From Mugil cephalus (Eukaryota; Chordata; Actinopteri; Mugiliformes; Mugilidae), in contig NC_061781.1 in the NCBI RefSeq assembly GCF_022458985.1, forward strand, positions 3,084,501 to 3,148,500: a stretch of DNA of 64,000 nt, written 5' to 3'. Under the pieces are notes generated by a model. The model was given only the letters and a program-made list of their open reading frames with translations, did not search any database and was not told where the DNA came from. Both the position numbers and the translations under genes were made by a program. Shown piece after piece: positions 26,514-37,777 of this stretch (positions are counted from its first letter, which is position 1; each line of letters opens with the position of its first letter).

Positions 26514-26912
26514 GTCGCTGTATAAGAGAGGCACTTACCAGCTGAGCAGCTTCACTTTGTCCTCTGCAGCAGAAGCAGCCGTGGCTCTAAAGCAAAGGTA
26601 GGAACCCAGAAACTCAGAACACTAGTGTTGTTGGAGTGCAGCTTTGAAATGAAAATAGTATAAGTTTTGTATGTGTGTGCATGCAATCTCTTCTGCTTTA
26701 TGTGAAGACTGTTGGATGTAGGCACATATTGTTTGCTTTTCTCATTTCACAGACAAACACTAAAACACATTGGCAACAGGTCGCAGATAAGGAAGCTGCT
26801 GTTTAGCTGACGATTACTCGATTACTAATTAGGATATATTTGGCACAAATAAGTCTTAAGAATCTTTTCTCTGCTGTGTCTTTTTTTTTCTTCTTGGTCC
26901 TCAGATTAAATC

Positions 26913-29613
26913 ATGGAACAAACATTTCCAGGTAAGACGCCCAATCAGATCACGTTGAAATAATCATTTTTATTTCATGTAATCAACGTGTTCTTATACT
27001 TGAGTTACAATAGTGTCACTGGACTGCATTTCATGTTTAAACATCCAGCCTTCAATATTTCACACATTATATTCATATATAGTTGATATACTCAAGTGTC
27101 AGTTTCCGCAGGTGGCCACATTTCATCTGGACAATCAACCCAGCAGGTTAGTTAACCTACTCCACCACACCTGTTAAGACTCATTTAAGGTGCCGCTTGA
27201 CTAGACCCCGTGACTTAAACATGTAGCCTATACAGGTGTGAATTATTTATGCTTGTGTGCTCGTCAGTCTGGCTTACTCTCTAACAACACCACCCAAACA
27301 CTAGTCAGCGCTGTGCCAGTTGGCTTCTTTCTTTGGGTTATTTCTGGGGAGGTGCATGTCACCTAATACTTAAGGGTCTGAGCTGTCACCATAACTACAG
27401 CATCTGCACTCATGGAACCAAGGTTACAACAATATGTGTCTTTAAGATAAGATCATGATATAAAAATCACTCGATTGCTTCCACCAGGCTCAATGAGTGA
27501 GATAGAGAGTGAATGAAGAGAGGAGAGGTTGTAACTAAGAAATGAGTCCTAGAAACATTATTTTATTGTTGTTAACTTACAAATGAGTATACCCACACAC
27601 ATTTAGCACAGGACCAAAGTTTAAGCTCTGTTCCTTCAACATCACTAATGGACTGTTCCTCTGAATCTCAGTTATTCATGTCTATATATATATTGCATCC
27701 ATCTATGTTTAGGGCTGTTCTACTGTCATTCACTGATAATCAACAATGATAAATTCCTCCTTAAAACACTCAACACCCTCATGAATATGTATGGTCTTAA
27801 CTTTCAGCAGCTGAATCAACAGAACGTTCCATCTGAACTTGTGGCTGGTATGTACCAAGTCATTAATGTTACTTCTATTTTAAGGTTTTAAATTCAGATT
27901 TTAAGTTTCCACTGTTGTGAAACACACCTGAAGAGTCTAAAGAGACTTTTGGACCATGAAGTATTATGATTGTTGTGCAAATTGTCTTTAATAAATCTTA
28001 ATCTTGACAGCCAAAGATTTTTACTACATTTCTCTGATGATTGTTGAACTTTGTCTCAGTCAAAGATCATGAAACATACAACAGCCTTTAAAAACTGTTA
28101 CGCTCTCTCTCTCTCTCTGTCTAAAACAAAAACAAAGTGGATTTGTTTGATTGTTCTTAAAGATGTTTCACCACAATATGTCATGACCTGAATGACTGAG
28201 AATATTTATAGATGTGTTCTTTCTCTGTAGCTGCCAACACTTTGAAGAAGTACTATGATCAGCGCCACACAGACCCTAATATCCAGAGCTTCTTTGAGGA
28301 TTTGTTTGCAAGAGCTCTGGGCCTTAACGCAGATACAGGTGTGTTCAAGAGTGAAGGAACTCTCACGTGACTCTGAATATCATCAGCTCTGTGATCAAGC
28401 AATTTACCTTGGACCATAGCGTGCCTTTATGTACCAGTGTAAATTAAAATCAGTGCAGTGCATACTGTATACATAGGGTTAGTCAAGTCAGTACATGCTG
28501 AATACTGACTGAAGTTTCTTTTGCTGCTTTAGCTTCATCGTCAAGAAGTCAGAAGAAGTTCAGCCGTGGAGGTGAGAGAGCGTCTCAGCTGAGATGAAAA
28601 TGAAGATCACAATGATTCCATCTTCATGCTTTGTCTTTTATTTTGTTGGATGGATGCACAGTTAAGGTCCACACAGTCACTACAGGGGAAACGTTTGGGG
28701 CTGATCAAGTTCTGCTGAGACGAGTGAACTGTGAGGAGTTACTGCTGGAGAGAACAGACCGGCAGAGATGTGACGTCATCATTCTTTTCTGTCCAATCAT
28801 CAGTCGTGTTGGTTCAGATGTGGATGCAGCCATGAGTGGGATGTCAGGTAACACAAAGCTTGGTCACATAGTTCTATCTGTGTTTGTGATGTTCTGGCCA
28901 TTTTCCTTTCATTAGAAGGAGGCAATGTGAGAATTCACTCCCATTTTTCTGAGAAAATCCAAGCGCCTACTCTTCTCTCTCTCATCACAGCGGCCACAGT
29001 TTTCAATGTCCATGCGCAGAACAAACATTACAGAAACATTAATTGAACAATATGTTAATTTTCCGAGTACAACCAGTTGTTGCCGAGATATAAGCAGTTG
29101 TTCAGGTACAATATCAGGTACAATATTTTTACCTATCCTTCACTCGGTGGGTGGTGGCAGCAGTTGTTGGCCCTGGTAGCTGTGGCAACAGAAGTTTGAC
29201 GAGCAGCCACATGAGGGGCCTCACACAGTCTGCTAAAAAGGTTTTGATCCCATCAGACCTTAACAGGAGTTAAGGTCTGATGGGTCTCTAGTTTCCCTGT
29301 AAACAACCTCCTTTTCCTTTTCTTTCTTCTTGTATCAGCAGGTGGTAAACCAGTCATTCTGGTTCTGATGCACCACACACGCAAAGTGAACTACTCAACA
29401 CCTGAGAAGAACTGGTCTGAAACCTTTGAGAACGTTGTCCTGGATGTTGACGTTCTCTACCACGAGACTGTGAGAGGATTATTGGAATGTCCAAAAAACC
29501 AGGAGACTGTCAATCAAATACAAAGACAGTTACTGAAATACAGTGGTACTGTCTATAGGTCTGAGAAGTCCAGTATCCAGTCCACGAAATCCTCTTCGTG
29601 TTGCATTACTTAA
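26913..29613 (+). CDS. Uncharacterised CaaX-tailed protein, possibly interferon-inducible
   Basis: Seven coding exons join to 699 nt (232 aa plus stop): 26913-26931, 27112-27146, 27808-27847, 28231-28338, 28533-28571, 28662-28847, 29342-29613. All are bounded by AG/GT with compatible phases. The N-terminus is Gln/Ser-rich and probably flexible. Residues 33-65 look helical (TLKKYYDQRHTDP..SFFEDLFARAL). Residues 81-155 have a Rossmann-like alternation: VKVHTV (strand), CDVIILFCPI (117-126), SRVGSDVDAAM (helix), KPVILVLMHHT (145-155). The last four residues are CCIT, a CaaX prenylation box, with the preceding SSS and tandem Cys suggesting dual lipidation. I do not recognise a named family. I recall similar uncharacterised predicted proteins in teleosts but cannot verify. 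Relatives occur at 16347-16895 and 33777-34057. Two acceptors are CAGCAG, allowing plus or minus one residue. Confidence 0.85.
27225..27400 (+). repeat. LTR-like dispersed repeat, copy 2 (internally deleted)
   Basis: Shares GCTTGTGTGCTCGTCAGTCT and TTTCTGGGGAGGTGCA blocks with 4015-4530. It lies in intron 2 of the CaaX gene. Confidence 0.4.
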
Positions 29614-30169
29614 TAACACACTTGTGATTGTGACAGTAGCAGCATTGCTGTTCGAGTATTTGTTCAGCTGAGCAGCAACAATAACAAAATATACAGTCTA
29701 AATGATAAATGATCATTATGTTCTTTATTAGTGTTTCGTTTCATCTTTGTAATTTGTTTACATTTTCTGACAAATGTAAACATTAAAAAAAATTATTTTT
29801 TCCCATAAATGCAGCTGTATTCCTTATAAGGGAGGGAGAAAGACACCACAGTGTTAGTGTAGTTGTCAGTGACATGTTGTCCTGTGTCCCATCGAGCACT
29901 GCTGCCCAAATCAAGCTGACGGCAAAATCGCCACCAACTCTTCTCATATATTTTTATATAAAGGCAGTGTTGTTTTCGTCTTGTTTTTTTCAATCTGCAG
30001 ACACTGCAGTGTAATTTTAATGCGATTCTGGGATAAATTATGAGTCCTGCCCTCTCACATGAATTGGCAGACAACTTATCTCAGGAACACATGTTCACAT
30101 GTTCAGTCTTAGTCTTAGTGCTGCTTTTGAACATCTGTCTCTATTTCACTTTAATTTGAAGTTTCAGAA

Positions 30170-30175
30170 AATAAA
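30170..30175 (+). terminator. Candidate poly(A) signal of the CaaX gene
   Basis: AATAAA about 560 bp after the stop codon, followed by a T-rich stretch. It is the first canonical AATAAA I see downstream. Confidence 0.4.
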
Positions 30176-30735
30176 TGTTGTTTTTCCAATAGCCAAACAC
30201 AAGGGTCTTGTATTTTTTGCTTAAGCTATGCTGCCTCTTTTATTTCTCTGTAATGACAAAGGTCTAAATGATGAAGGACATCACAGCAAGCTGATATCCA
30301 ACCCTGGACAAGAACATGGACAAGTGCACAAGAGCTAAGAGTGCTGTGTCAATGCAGCCTGTAACATGGATTCAAACTTCTGCTACATATAGTGTATAAA
30401 CTAAATCAAACTAGTTTAAAGTGAGAAAAGTCCTGATTACTACTACTACACAATGATGCATTCAATTGCTGCCAAAACTTAGTTGCAGCTTGACTTTTCG
30501 TCAGCTATAACTATGAAAGATAAAAAGGATTAAAATGTGACAACACTAATTAGCATTTTTGTCTGATAAAGACTAAATCAATAATTGGCTTAACTGGCTG
30601 CATGCAATGACTACTGGTTACGTGTCATATCTCAAAGCATTCCTTACTTATAGGTTATTACACAATTCATATTCATTCAACACAAATGAGCAATGGGTGT
30701 ACCCAGTGGTTTGCAAAAAAAGCAAATGGACAGAC
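30176..30735. other. No recognisable feature
   Basis: AT-rich intergenic DNA without an ORF of note or a repeat that I can identify. Confidence 0.35.
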
Positions 30736-30747
30736 AGACAGATAGAC

Positions 30748-30817
<70 letters not shown>

Positions 30818-30818
30818 T
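30736..30818. repeat. (GATA)n microsatellite
   Basis: About 20 GATA units preceded by degenerate GACA units. It is followed by GTTTGGACACACT, a motif at the end of some Tc1-type fish repeats. Confidence 0.95.
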
Positions 30819-30894
30819 TTGGACACACTACGAAAATAATAAAATAAAACTAAACTAAACCAAACATTATATTGCAATGACTTTACTGTCAAGA

Positions 30895-31078
30895 CTGTAC
30901 TTGTGGTTCCTAGAGTTTGGGAGGTAGAGCCTTCAGTTATCAGGTTCCTCTCCTGTGTATCCAGCTCCCAGTTTGGGTTCAGGAGGCAGAGTCCCTCTCT
31001 ACTTTTAAGGTCAGGCTTAAGACTTTCCTTTTTGACAAAGCTTATAGTTAGTGATGGAGTTAACCATCCCTTAGTATC
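30895..31078 (+). mobile_element. LINE ORF2 extreme 3'-end fragment
   Basis: Reads CCAGCTCCCAGTTTGGGTTC, then CTACTTTTAAGGTCAGGCTT and CTTTTTGACAAAGCTTATAG. I recognise these as the conserved C-terminal end of an abundant fish LINE ORF2 (translated core [17 protein letters not shown]). Only about 180 bp remain. Confidence 0.55.
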
Positions 31079-31082
31079 CCTT

Positions 31083-31141
31083 ATTAATATAATATAATAT
31101 AATATAATATAATATAATATAATATAATATAATATAATATA
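31083..31141. repeat. (AATAT)n microsatellite
   Basis: About eleven AATAT units following the LINE 3' end. Confidence 0.9.
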
Positions 31142-31272
31142 GTGAACTCTGTAAATCATGGCAGGCATCACCACAGCTGTTTAATTTAAGTTTAATTTGT
31201 CAGAAGCTTATCACTAAGTAGAGGGCGCTAAACAGTACTTGGCCATTAACACTACCACCACTACTACCACTC

Positions 31273-31673
31273 AGTGCGTTTACATGCACGTGAAAAAAAA
31301 AAAAAAAAAAAAAAAATTATTGTCTTAATCGGACTATAACAGGAGAACTTAAGTGCATGTAAACACGTTAGCCCAACACAGCCCAGATCTTACCAGCACC
31401 AGAAATAGCGCGAACATTACGTACAAGATTAAAAAATGTACAATTATCCGTCTGGTTGTTGTTTGAGATGCCGGTCCGCCGCATGAACGACTCTAGTTTA
31501 TTATAACATTAGTAGTATTAACCCGCTGAAAAGACACGTATCGCCACCTAGCGTGGAAGACGAGAACAGTTATTCGATTTTCTTGCGCTGCATGTAAACT
31601 GGGACAAGGACTGTAGTCAGAAAGTCGAACTTTGAGCATAACTCGATTAAGCTCTGCATGTAAACGCACTGAA
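31273..31673. mobile_element. MITE with CAGTGCGTTTACATGCA termini
   Basis: The left end is CAGTGCGTTTACATGCACGTG. The right end GCTCTGCATGTAAACGCACTG is its inverse complement, so the element has TIRs of about 17 bp with poly(A) just inside the left end. Size about 400 bp, no coding capacity. A short related piece (CTGCGTTTACATGCACAACC) occurs at about 51503 in a sucla2 intron. Confidence 0.75.
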
Positions 31674-31726
31674 GTCAAGTCATGTGTGAAACGACGGTTC
31701 CGTGGGAGAGAATACATCTCGATTCT

Positions 31727-32150
31727 TTGGTGACTGACAATGGACCTCAATTTATCTCAGGTGAATTTAAGTCATTCCTTAGGCTGAATGCAGTCAAATA
31801 TGTCAAAACTCCAGCTCATCACAGCTTCAAATGGGTTGGCTGAAAGACTGGTTCGAGACTTTTTGAAGTTTTGAACCACTTTTTGTAGTTTGCTAAGCAG
31901 TTGGTGGCATGTCACTGCAGCAGCGCATTGGGAACGTTTTATTTAGCTACTGAAACATGCCACACACAACTACCAAGAAAACACCAGCAGAGCTGTTTTT
32001 GAAAAGACAGGTCAGTACCAGATAACAGAGTGTATTCCAAACCAGTCAGATAGCAACAGAAAGTCAGGTCTTCCTCTGTAGGTCAGACAGTGCTTGTAAA
32101 AAACTACAGGGGAGGGGAGAGGTGGTTGGATGGTGTTACTGACATTACTT
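31727..32150 (+). mobile_element. Ty3/gypsy-type integrase remnant
   Basis: The translation starts VTDNGPQFISGEFKSFL, the central DDE-integrase motif. It later shows a LGTFYLATETCHTQ-like stretch matching the AYR(T/N)TPH region and an NYRGGERWLDGVT-like stretch at the C-terminal domain. Stops and small deletions are frequent. It is an LTR-retrotransposon corpse with no visible LTR nearby. Confidence 0.7.
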
Positions 32151-33629
32151 TGATGATGTTTTTGTGTTCTAACAGATATGGTGAATGTAAATGGAACATG
32201 TGTGAAAAGACATGTACATGAGATGCTTGATGCAAAGAAAAAGCATGTGACACCAGAACAGACTGTAACAAACAAATTTCCTGACAGATGAGAACCCTGT
32301 GCCTCAATTTCTTAAATGGTCATATGCCACCATCTAGTGGACATATGGTGGTAACAGATAATATTATACTGTCTCCTGTGGAATCGGACCTTTCCAGAAA
32401 TGGTCGACATGACTTGCTGACTGATTTCTATTGGGAGTTACAGATGTGCACACCGGCAATATGGAGAAAATATTAATGTCCAAAGTTTGGGTCATGTGTT
32501 CATGATCCTCCTGTAGTGGGAATCAGAAGTACTTTGTTGCCATATTCCCTTTGAAGATGTAAAAACACAATTTAGCACACTTTGGATGTGTTGGTAATTC
32601 AAATGACCAACTGGAGAATCAGCTTGGTACAATTTTTACTAAAACCTTCGAACATGTGTGCTTTGTGGCATTTCTAAACTCCTGGTACTGTGATAGTCGA
32701 GGCTGAATGAGTTCAGTATCACCTCTGTGCTCATCATGATCATGTTATTACGGGGGATTTCTACAGTCTAATCAATAATAAATATTAGGCAAGTTTTCAA
32801 ATATACATTTCTTCTTTACTTAACACAAATTAATCATAAACCTTCAAAGAAGAACAAACAAAATAACTTGATTCTAGTAGAAGTTGTCTCTGAGCCATAG
32901 TTAAGGCTAGACTTTTCTGCTTACCATTATTATGAATCATCATTATGTTTACTTAGCATTGTCTTGCTGCTTTTTCTTGCTTTTTCTCTTTTTATTATTT
33001 TATTTTTATTGATTATGATTATGAGCACCATTGCTATGCATTCTACATGTAGTGTGATTGAGTTGTGTCAGGGAGGGGTCATTGAATCAGAGCACATTAC
33101 CACTGTAAGCTGCAGTTGAAGGCTGATAAACTTTACAGTGACGGCCTGGAACCAAAGTTATGTCCTGTCTTGCTTGTTGATACACAAAGTATACAAAGGA
33201 AAACTCTGAATTCTGAATTCTGAAAGATCAGATTGATATTAGTTTTCAAATCACACAAATGGTTCTAAATCAGTGGTTACCAAAAACACTAAAAAAGAGT
33301 CATTCTCAAAATCATCCTCACTTTTGCAAAGTACTGTTCAGATTTTCCTCCACCTATCACCCATCCATAGATGCACGTGTCCATATGTAACCGGTGTACA
33401 ATGTTGTCAAGCAAATACCTCAAATAAAAACAAATGTTCTAAAAACAACAAGGTGTTAACAGTTTTCCCTCTGGAAATAACTGGAGATTCAAATCAATTA
33501 TCATCACATGTTATGTCTTCATTCATTTTAATAAGACACTTTTACATTTTGTTAGACCTTCATCATCTGAAACGTTGTTCCATAATTACACATTTTACTT
33601 CAGGTATGTTTGTTTTAACTCTACACTAC
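32151..33629. other. Gene-free interval
   Basis: No exon recognised. 33350-33420 (CACCCATCCATAGATGCACG.. TTGTCAAGCAA) resembles a decayed copy of a stretch in the large inverted repeat (about 14780-14840). Frames such as 33273-33662 lack domain signatures. Confidence 0.35.
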
Positions 33630-33776
33630 ACATTTATATGTGAAGATGAAACAAAACACTAATATAGAACATAAGTATCATTTATCATTTAGACTGTGTA
33701 TTTCATTATTGTTGCTGCTCAGCTGAAAAAATACATGAACAGCAATGCTCCTACTGTCACCATCACAAGTGTGTTA

Positions 33777-34057
33777 TTAAGTAATGCAACACGAAGAGGA
33801 TTTTTCGGAGAACGTGGACTGGATACTGGACTTCTCAGACCTATAGACAGTACCACTGTATTTCAGTAACTGTCCTCGTATTTGATTGACAGTCTCCTGG
33901 TTTTTTGGACATTCCAATAATCCTTTCACAGTCTCGTGGTAGAGAACGTCAACATCCAGGACAACGTTCCCAAAGGTTTCAGACCAGTTCTTCTCAGGTG
34001 TTGAGTAGTCCGCTTTGCGTGTGTGGTGCATCAGAACCAGAATGACTGGTTTACCAC
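33777..34057 (-). pseudogene. Orphan last exon of the CaaX family
   Basis: The exon is preceded by a CAGCAG acceptor and followed by the same 3' UTR as the gene at 29342-29613 (homology runs to about 33630). It is open for 93 codons to a CCIT terminus, with three extra residues (FSE) shortly before the end. The adjoining intron side (to about 34095) resembles that of the pseudogene at 16347. No VKVHTV-type penultimate exon or earlier exons are seen upstream to 36 kb, where an L1 copy begins. It is most likely a partial duplication. Because the frame is intact it could have been duplicated recently or serve as an exon of an unseen transcript. Confidence 0.75.
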
Positions 34058-34424
34058 CTGCTGATACTAGAAGAAAGGAAATGAAAAGGAGGTGAAGCTG
34101 GACTCCATGACAGGAGGAACATGATATTATCCTTAGATTATCTGTCATCTGAATTAAACTCAGTTTTTGTGTAAAAATGATTTGCATCTAGGTGGTTTCA
34201 GAAGAGCTCTGTCCACAGTGAAAGACCGGGACCAGTTAAAGCCTGAAGCCCTGAGATGTTTCCAGGCTGTTTGCCCCTATTACCTAGTCAGAGTGGGCTT
34301 TAGAAATCTCAAATTCAATTAAATTCTGAAATTATCCTGCCTAAGGCCAGCCAGGTATAAAACGGAGAAGAGACGTTAGAGAAGTGAGATAAACATGTGA
34401 TTAAGTCAAACAGCAAGTTACAGT

Positions 34425-34620
34425 TTTTCTCAAAACACTTGCTAAAACACAATTTCTGAAACCTTGTTTCATTTCCTCAAAACATTAAACACAAAATCTC
34501 AGCTTCAAGCACTATTTACAAAACAGTTTTATTTGTGCTCAAAATCAAACTTTCACCTCAAAACAGTTTTACCTGTGCTCAAAACCAAACACTGCTCTCA
34601 AATCATAAACAAAGTGATCA
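34425..34620. repeat. Degenerate (CTCAAAAC)-type tandem repeat
   Basis: TCTCAAAACACTTGC, CCTCAAAACATTAAACAC, GCTCAAAATCAAAC, CCTCAAAACAG and GCTCAAAACCAAACAC recur at irregular spacing. Probably a simple-repeat or MITE interior. Confidence 0.5.
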
Positions 34621-36351
34621 AAATTATATACACTATCAAGCAGTCAGCAAACCGTCCAGGTGGGTCAGCTCTCAGCCAGCTTCTTGTAACGGCTTTCTTA
34701 GGATTTTGAACAGGTATAAGTCTTCTTTACCTATTACATCATCTGGTATCAGTCCTTGATATATATACTGAGGATCATTAGGAATATTATATCAAAAAAT
34801 TTCACCCATGGCTCTGAAATCTCCCTCCCAAAATGGTTGTATTTTCATACATGACCAAAATATATAAGAATGGTTGGCATTCAGTTGCCCACAGTTCCTC
34901 CAACAGTGTTGTTGTTGGCTTAATTGTTTATTTTTAATTTTTGGTGTAATAAAAAAATGTGTTAAGTTTTTCCAACTGAACTCCCTCCATTTTTTAGAGC
35001 TTGCTGAAGTGTGTTGGGTCTTAAATAGGGACTGCCAATCTCTCACAGACAACTCAATATTGACTTCTTTTTCCCATTTCACTTTTATATACATTGTATT
35101 TCTTCCCTGTTGCTTCAATAAACCTTGTACAGTTTAGAGACAATTCTTGAAGGAGTTTGCTTGAACGCATCTGTTAACACTTCAATCACTTCATTCCCTT
35201 CCAATGAGATTTCCTTCTTAATTTCTGTCTCATAAAAGTGTCTTAATTGAAGGTATCTATCTAAATCTCCATTTTTGCAATCCAAGCTCATTTTTAAGTT
35301 GTCTAAATGATTTAAAATGTTGCTTATCTACCAGTGTACATGTAGCTGTTATTCCTTTATCTCTCCACCTTTCAAAGGTTTGAACCCAGTGGAGTGATAA
35401 GGCCAAATCAACAGCTTACAGTCTCCTGTTAACTTATACTTTTTACCCACATCATACCATATTTTAAGCGTTTCTCTCATGATCGGGTTTTCACCCTTAA
35501 GATCATTATGTTCTTTTCCACTTAACCTTGACTGTGGAGGGGCCTGACCCAGGCTCATCTCAATGTCCTTCCACCTGGCTTGATAACCCGGAGAGCACCA
35601 ACATACTATGTATCTTAACTGTGCAGCATGGTCGTAAGGTTTGGCAAAGCCAATCTTCCACTCTCTCTGTCTAGATGAAGGGTCTTGAATCTTATCCTAG
35701 GCCTGGCTCCAGCCCAGATAAACCTGGATATTAGCTTGTCCCATGCTGAGAATTGTGAATCTGGTACTGTAGTTGGGAGCGATAAAAAAAAAAAGATATA
35801 ACAACCTAGATTCAACTTGACTACCTCAATGCTTGAGCTGAAATCCATTCCTAATGTTGACCACTTTGCCACATCTTTTTGAATTTTATTGTTTATTAGT
35901 TTGTAGTTTGTCTCATAAATTCTGTCGAATTCTTGAGTTATTATCACTCCTAGATATTTTATTGACTTAGCATTCCAATATAATTTATATCTCTCCCTGA
36001 TTTCTTTATTTGACTTGTAGTTAAAGGTTAGGCTAACACCTGAGTTTTAGACATATTCAATTTGTAGCCCGACATCAATCCAAATTTTTCCATTATCTTA
36101 ACTGATTTAGTAAGCATTATATCTGGGTCTTGAAGGAAGTGATTATATCGTCAGCAAATAGACCTATCTTGTGATTCCTGTCAGCCCGTCCTCTTGTCTA
36201 ATTATTTGAGCAAGTGGCTCTATGAAAACTGTGAAGAGGGCAGGGCTAGCACAACAGCCTTGTTGCATCCCTTTGTACAGTTTAAAAGTGTCCGACAGGT
36301 TTCCATTAATTTTAACTCTGGCTGATAGGTTAGAATACAGTGCCTGTATGC

Positions 36352-37012
36352 AGATGTCACGGGTTGACTATGGGGGAACCGAGTATGGGAGGCAGGTTAC
36401 CAGGGGAAGACTTATCTGGTGTACCAAGATGGCTGCCTTCAGGGTCCCAAGTGCTGCAGGTGTGCAGGGACTGGACTGTGTAGCAACTGGGCCACAAGCT
36501 GTGTGTGGGCGTGTTTTTATATACCTTCAGGTATTGAACTCAAGGGGTGACAGACCATATAGGAGACTGGGAGAAGAGCTGGCCCTGAGAGCTGAGGCCT
36601 GAGAGCTGGAGGTGTGATGGAGCCTGGAGGAACGGAGATGACAGAATCAATGCAGAGCTAAGTGCCTCTCTTTCTCAGCCAGATTACTCTCTGCTCATGA
36701 GAATGAACTGTTGTGCCTGCTCTGCTGCCTCAGCCGCCAAGGGACCCGACCTCAAATGGGACAGTGGTATTCTTTACTTGATACCACCACCGTGTGGAGT
36801 GTGATTTGCCTTACCTGATTTTTTGTGTGTGTGTATTGCCTGCTTTCACCAGCATGGGATTTTTGTGTGCTGTTGCCCTAATAGGATGTCCAGCATTGTG
36901 TAGGTGGGCCGTAGCAACCTCTGACACTGTGTCACCGTAGAGCCCTAGAGCAGCGACTAAGAGTAAGTGGACTGGACCCTAGATCTCTGGCAGAGACGCA
37001 GAGAAAGAGCCT
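36352..37012. mobile_element. Unclassified insert within the L1 copy
   Basis: L1 coding similarity stops at about 37012 (DQTG) and resumes at about 36352 (CIQALYSN). The roughly 660 bp between them are unrelated and replace about 90 codons expected there. The block begins TGTCACGGGTTGAC and is relatively GC-rich, with GT-rich sequence near 36820. It might be a solo LTR, but no TG..CA pair or target duplication is clear. Confidence 0.4.
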
Positions 37013-37099
37013 GTCTGATCTTTGTGTATCAGGTCAGGCAGAAAATGCTCCAATCTTTTAGTGATAATGGACGTGAACAGTTTATAATCTACATTTAGA

Positions 37100-37777
37100 G
37101 ATGGACAGGAGTATAGGACACTGATCGCAGATTTAGTTGAGTGGTCCCAGGCAAACCACCTACTCCTGAATGTGAACAAGACCAAGGAGCTGGACATTGA
37201 CTTCAAGAGGAAGAGGACACCAGTGGAGCCTGTCACCATCCGGGGCCTGGAGGTGGAAGTAGTGGACCACTACAAGTACCTGGGAGTCCACATGAACAAC
37301 AGACTGGACTGGAGGGACAACAGTGATGCTGTGTACAAGAAGAGCCTGAGTAGACTCTACTTTCTCAGGAAGCTCAGGTCTTTCAATGTGTGCAGTAAGT
37401 TACAAGAGTCTTTCTAATAGTCTGTTGTTGTGAGTGACCTGTTCTTTGCTGTGGTTTGTAGGGGAAGTAGTACCAGCAAAAGAGACATCAGTAGGATCAA
37501 CAAATTGATCCAAAAGGCTGAACATGTGATTGGTAATGAGTTGGAGTCATTTGTCTCAGTGAGGGACAGGAGGACACTGGATAAACTGCTCTCTATTATG
37601 GACAATCCATCTCATCCACTACACCAAACATTAGAGGGTAAAAAGAGCTCATTCTCCAGCAGACTGATTTAGCTCTGATCCCATAGTTCCTTATTCTATT
37701 CAGCTGTATAATAGCTCATCTTTTTGTGTCAATTAAGCTACTATGATCAATTAATTTCTATGTCTAAGTCTAAGATA
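37100..37777 (+). mobile_element. LINE fragment with (TAAGTC)n tail, copy 1
   Basis: Frame [15 protein letters not shown] then [39 protein letters not shown] and later RRTLDKLLSIMDNPSHPLH. This is the post-RT region of a common fish LINE. One stop (near 37415) and a frameshift inactivate it. It ends CTATGTCTAAGTCTAAG at about 37777 and sits inside the L1 copy, so it inserted later. Same family as 62215-62740. Confidence 0.8.

Larger units (their letters stand above)
26236..26653 (-). promoter_or_regulatory. Duplicated bidirectional promoter segment, copy 2
   Basis: Reverse-complement copy of 18432-18890. For the intact CaaX gene on the plus strand it supplies an IRF-type element (26497-26513), a TATAAGAG box (26521-26528) and a non-coding exon of about 26550-26597 ending AGCAAAG with a GTAGG donor. 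That exon would splice to about 26905 just before the ATG. The opposite side keeps a TATA-like box (TTATAT, about 26358-26363 on the plus strand) and the CAGCTTCACTTGAACTGA first-exon homologue, but no gene follows it. Confidence 0.7.

Noticed and set aside
26550-26600. Start codon further upstream for the CaaX gene
   Set aside because: The first exon in the promoter copy contains no ATG in frame. The ATG at 26913 right after the acceptor gives a complete in-phase model.
30677-31174. 165-codon minus-strand ORF
   Set aside because: Made of two microsatellites (GATA and AATAT) joined by the antisense of a LINE fragment.
33273-33662. 129-codon plus-strand ORF next to the orphan CaaX exon
   Set aside because: AT-rich, no domain, and it overlaps the antisense 3' UTR of the orphan exon.
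36222-36602. 126-codon plus-strand ORF
   Set aside because: Antisense to L1 ORF2 and the unknown insert; no coding features.
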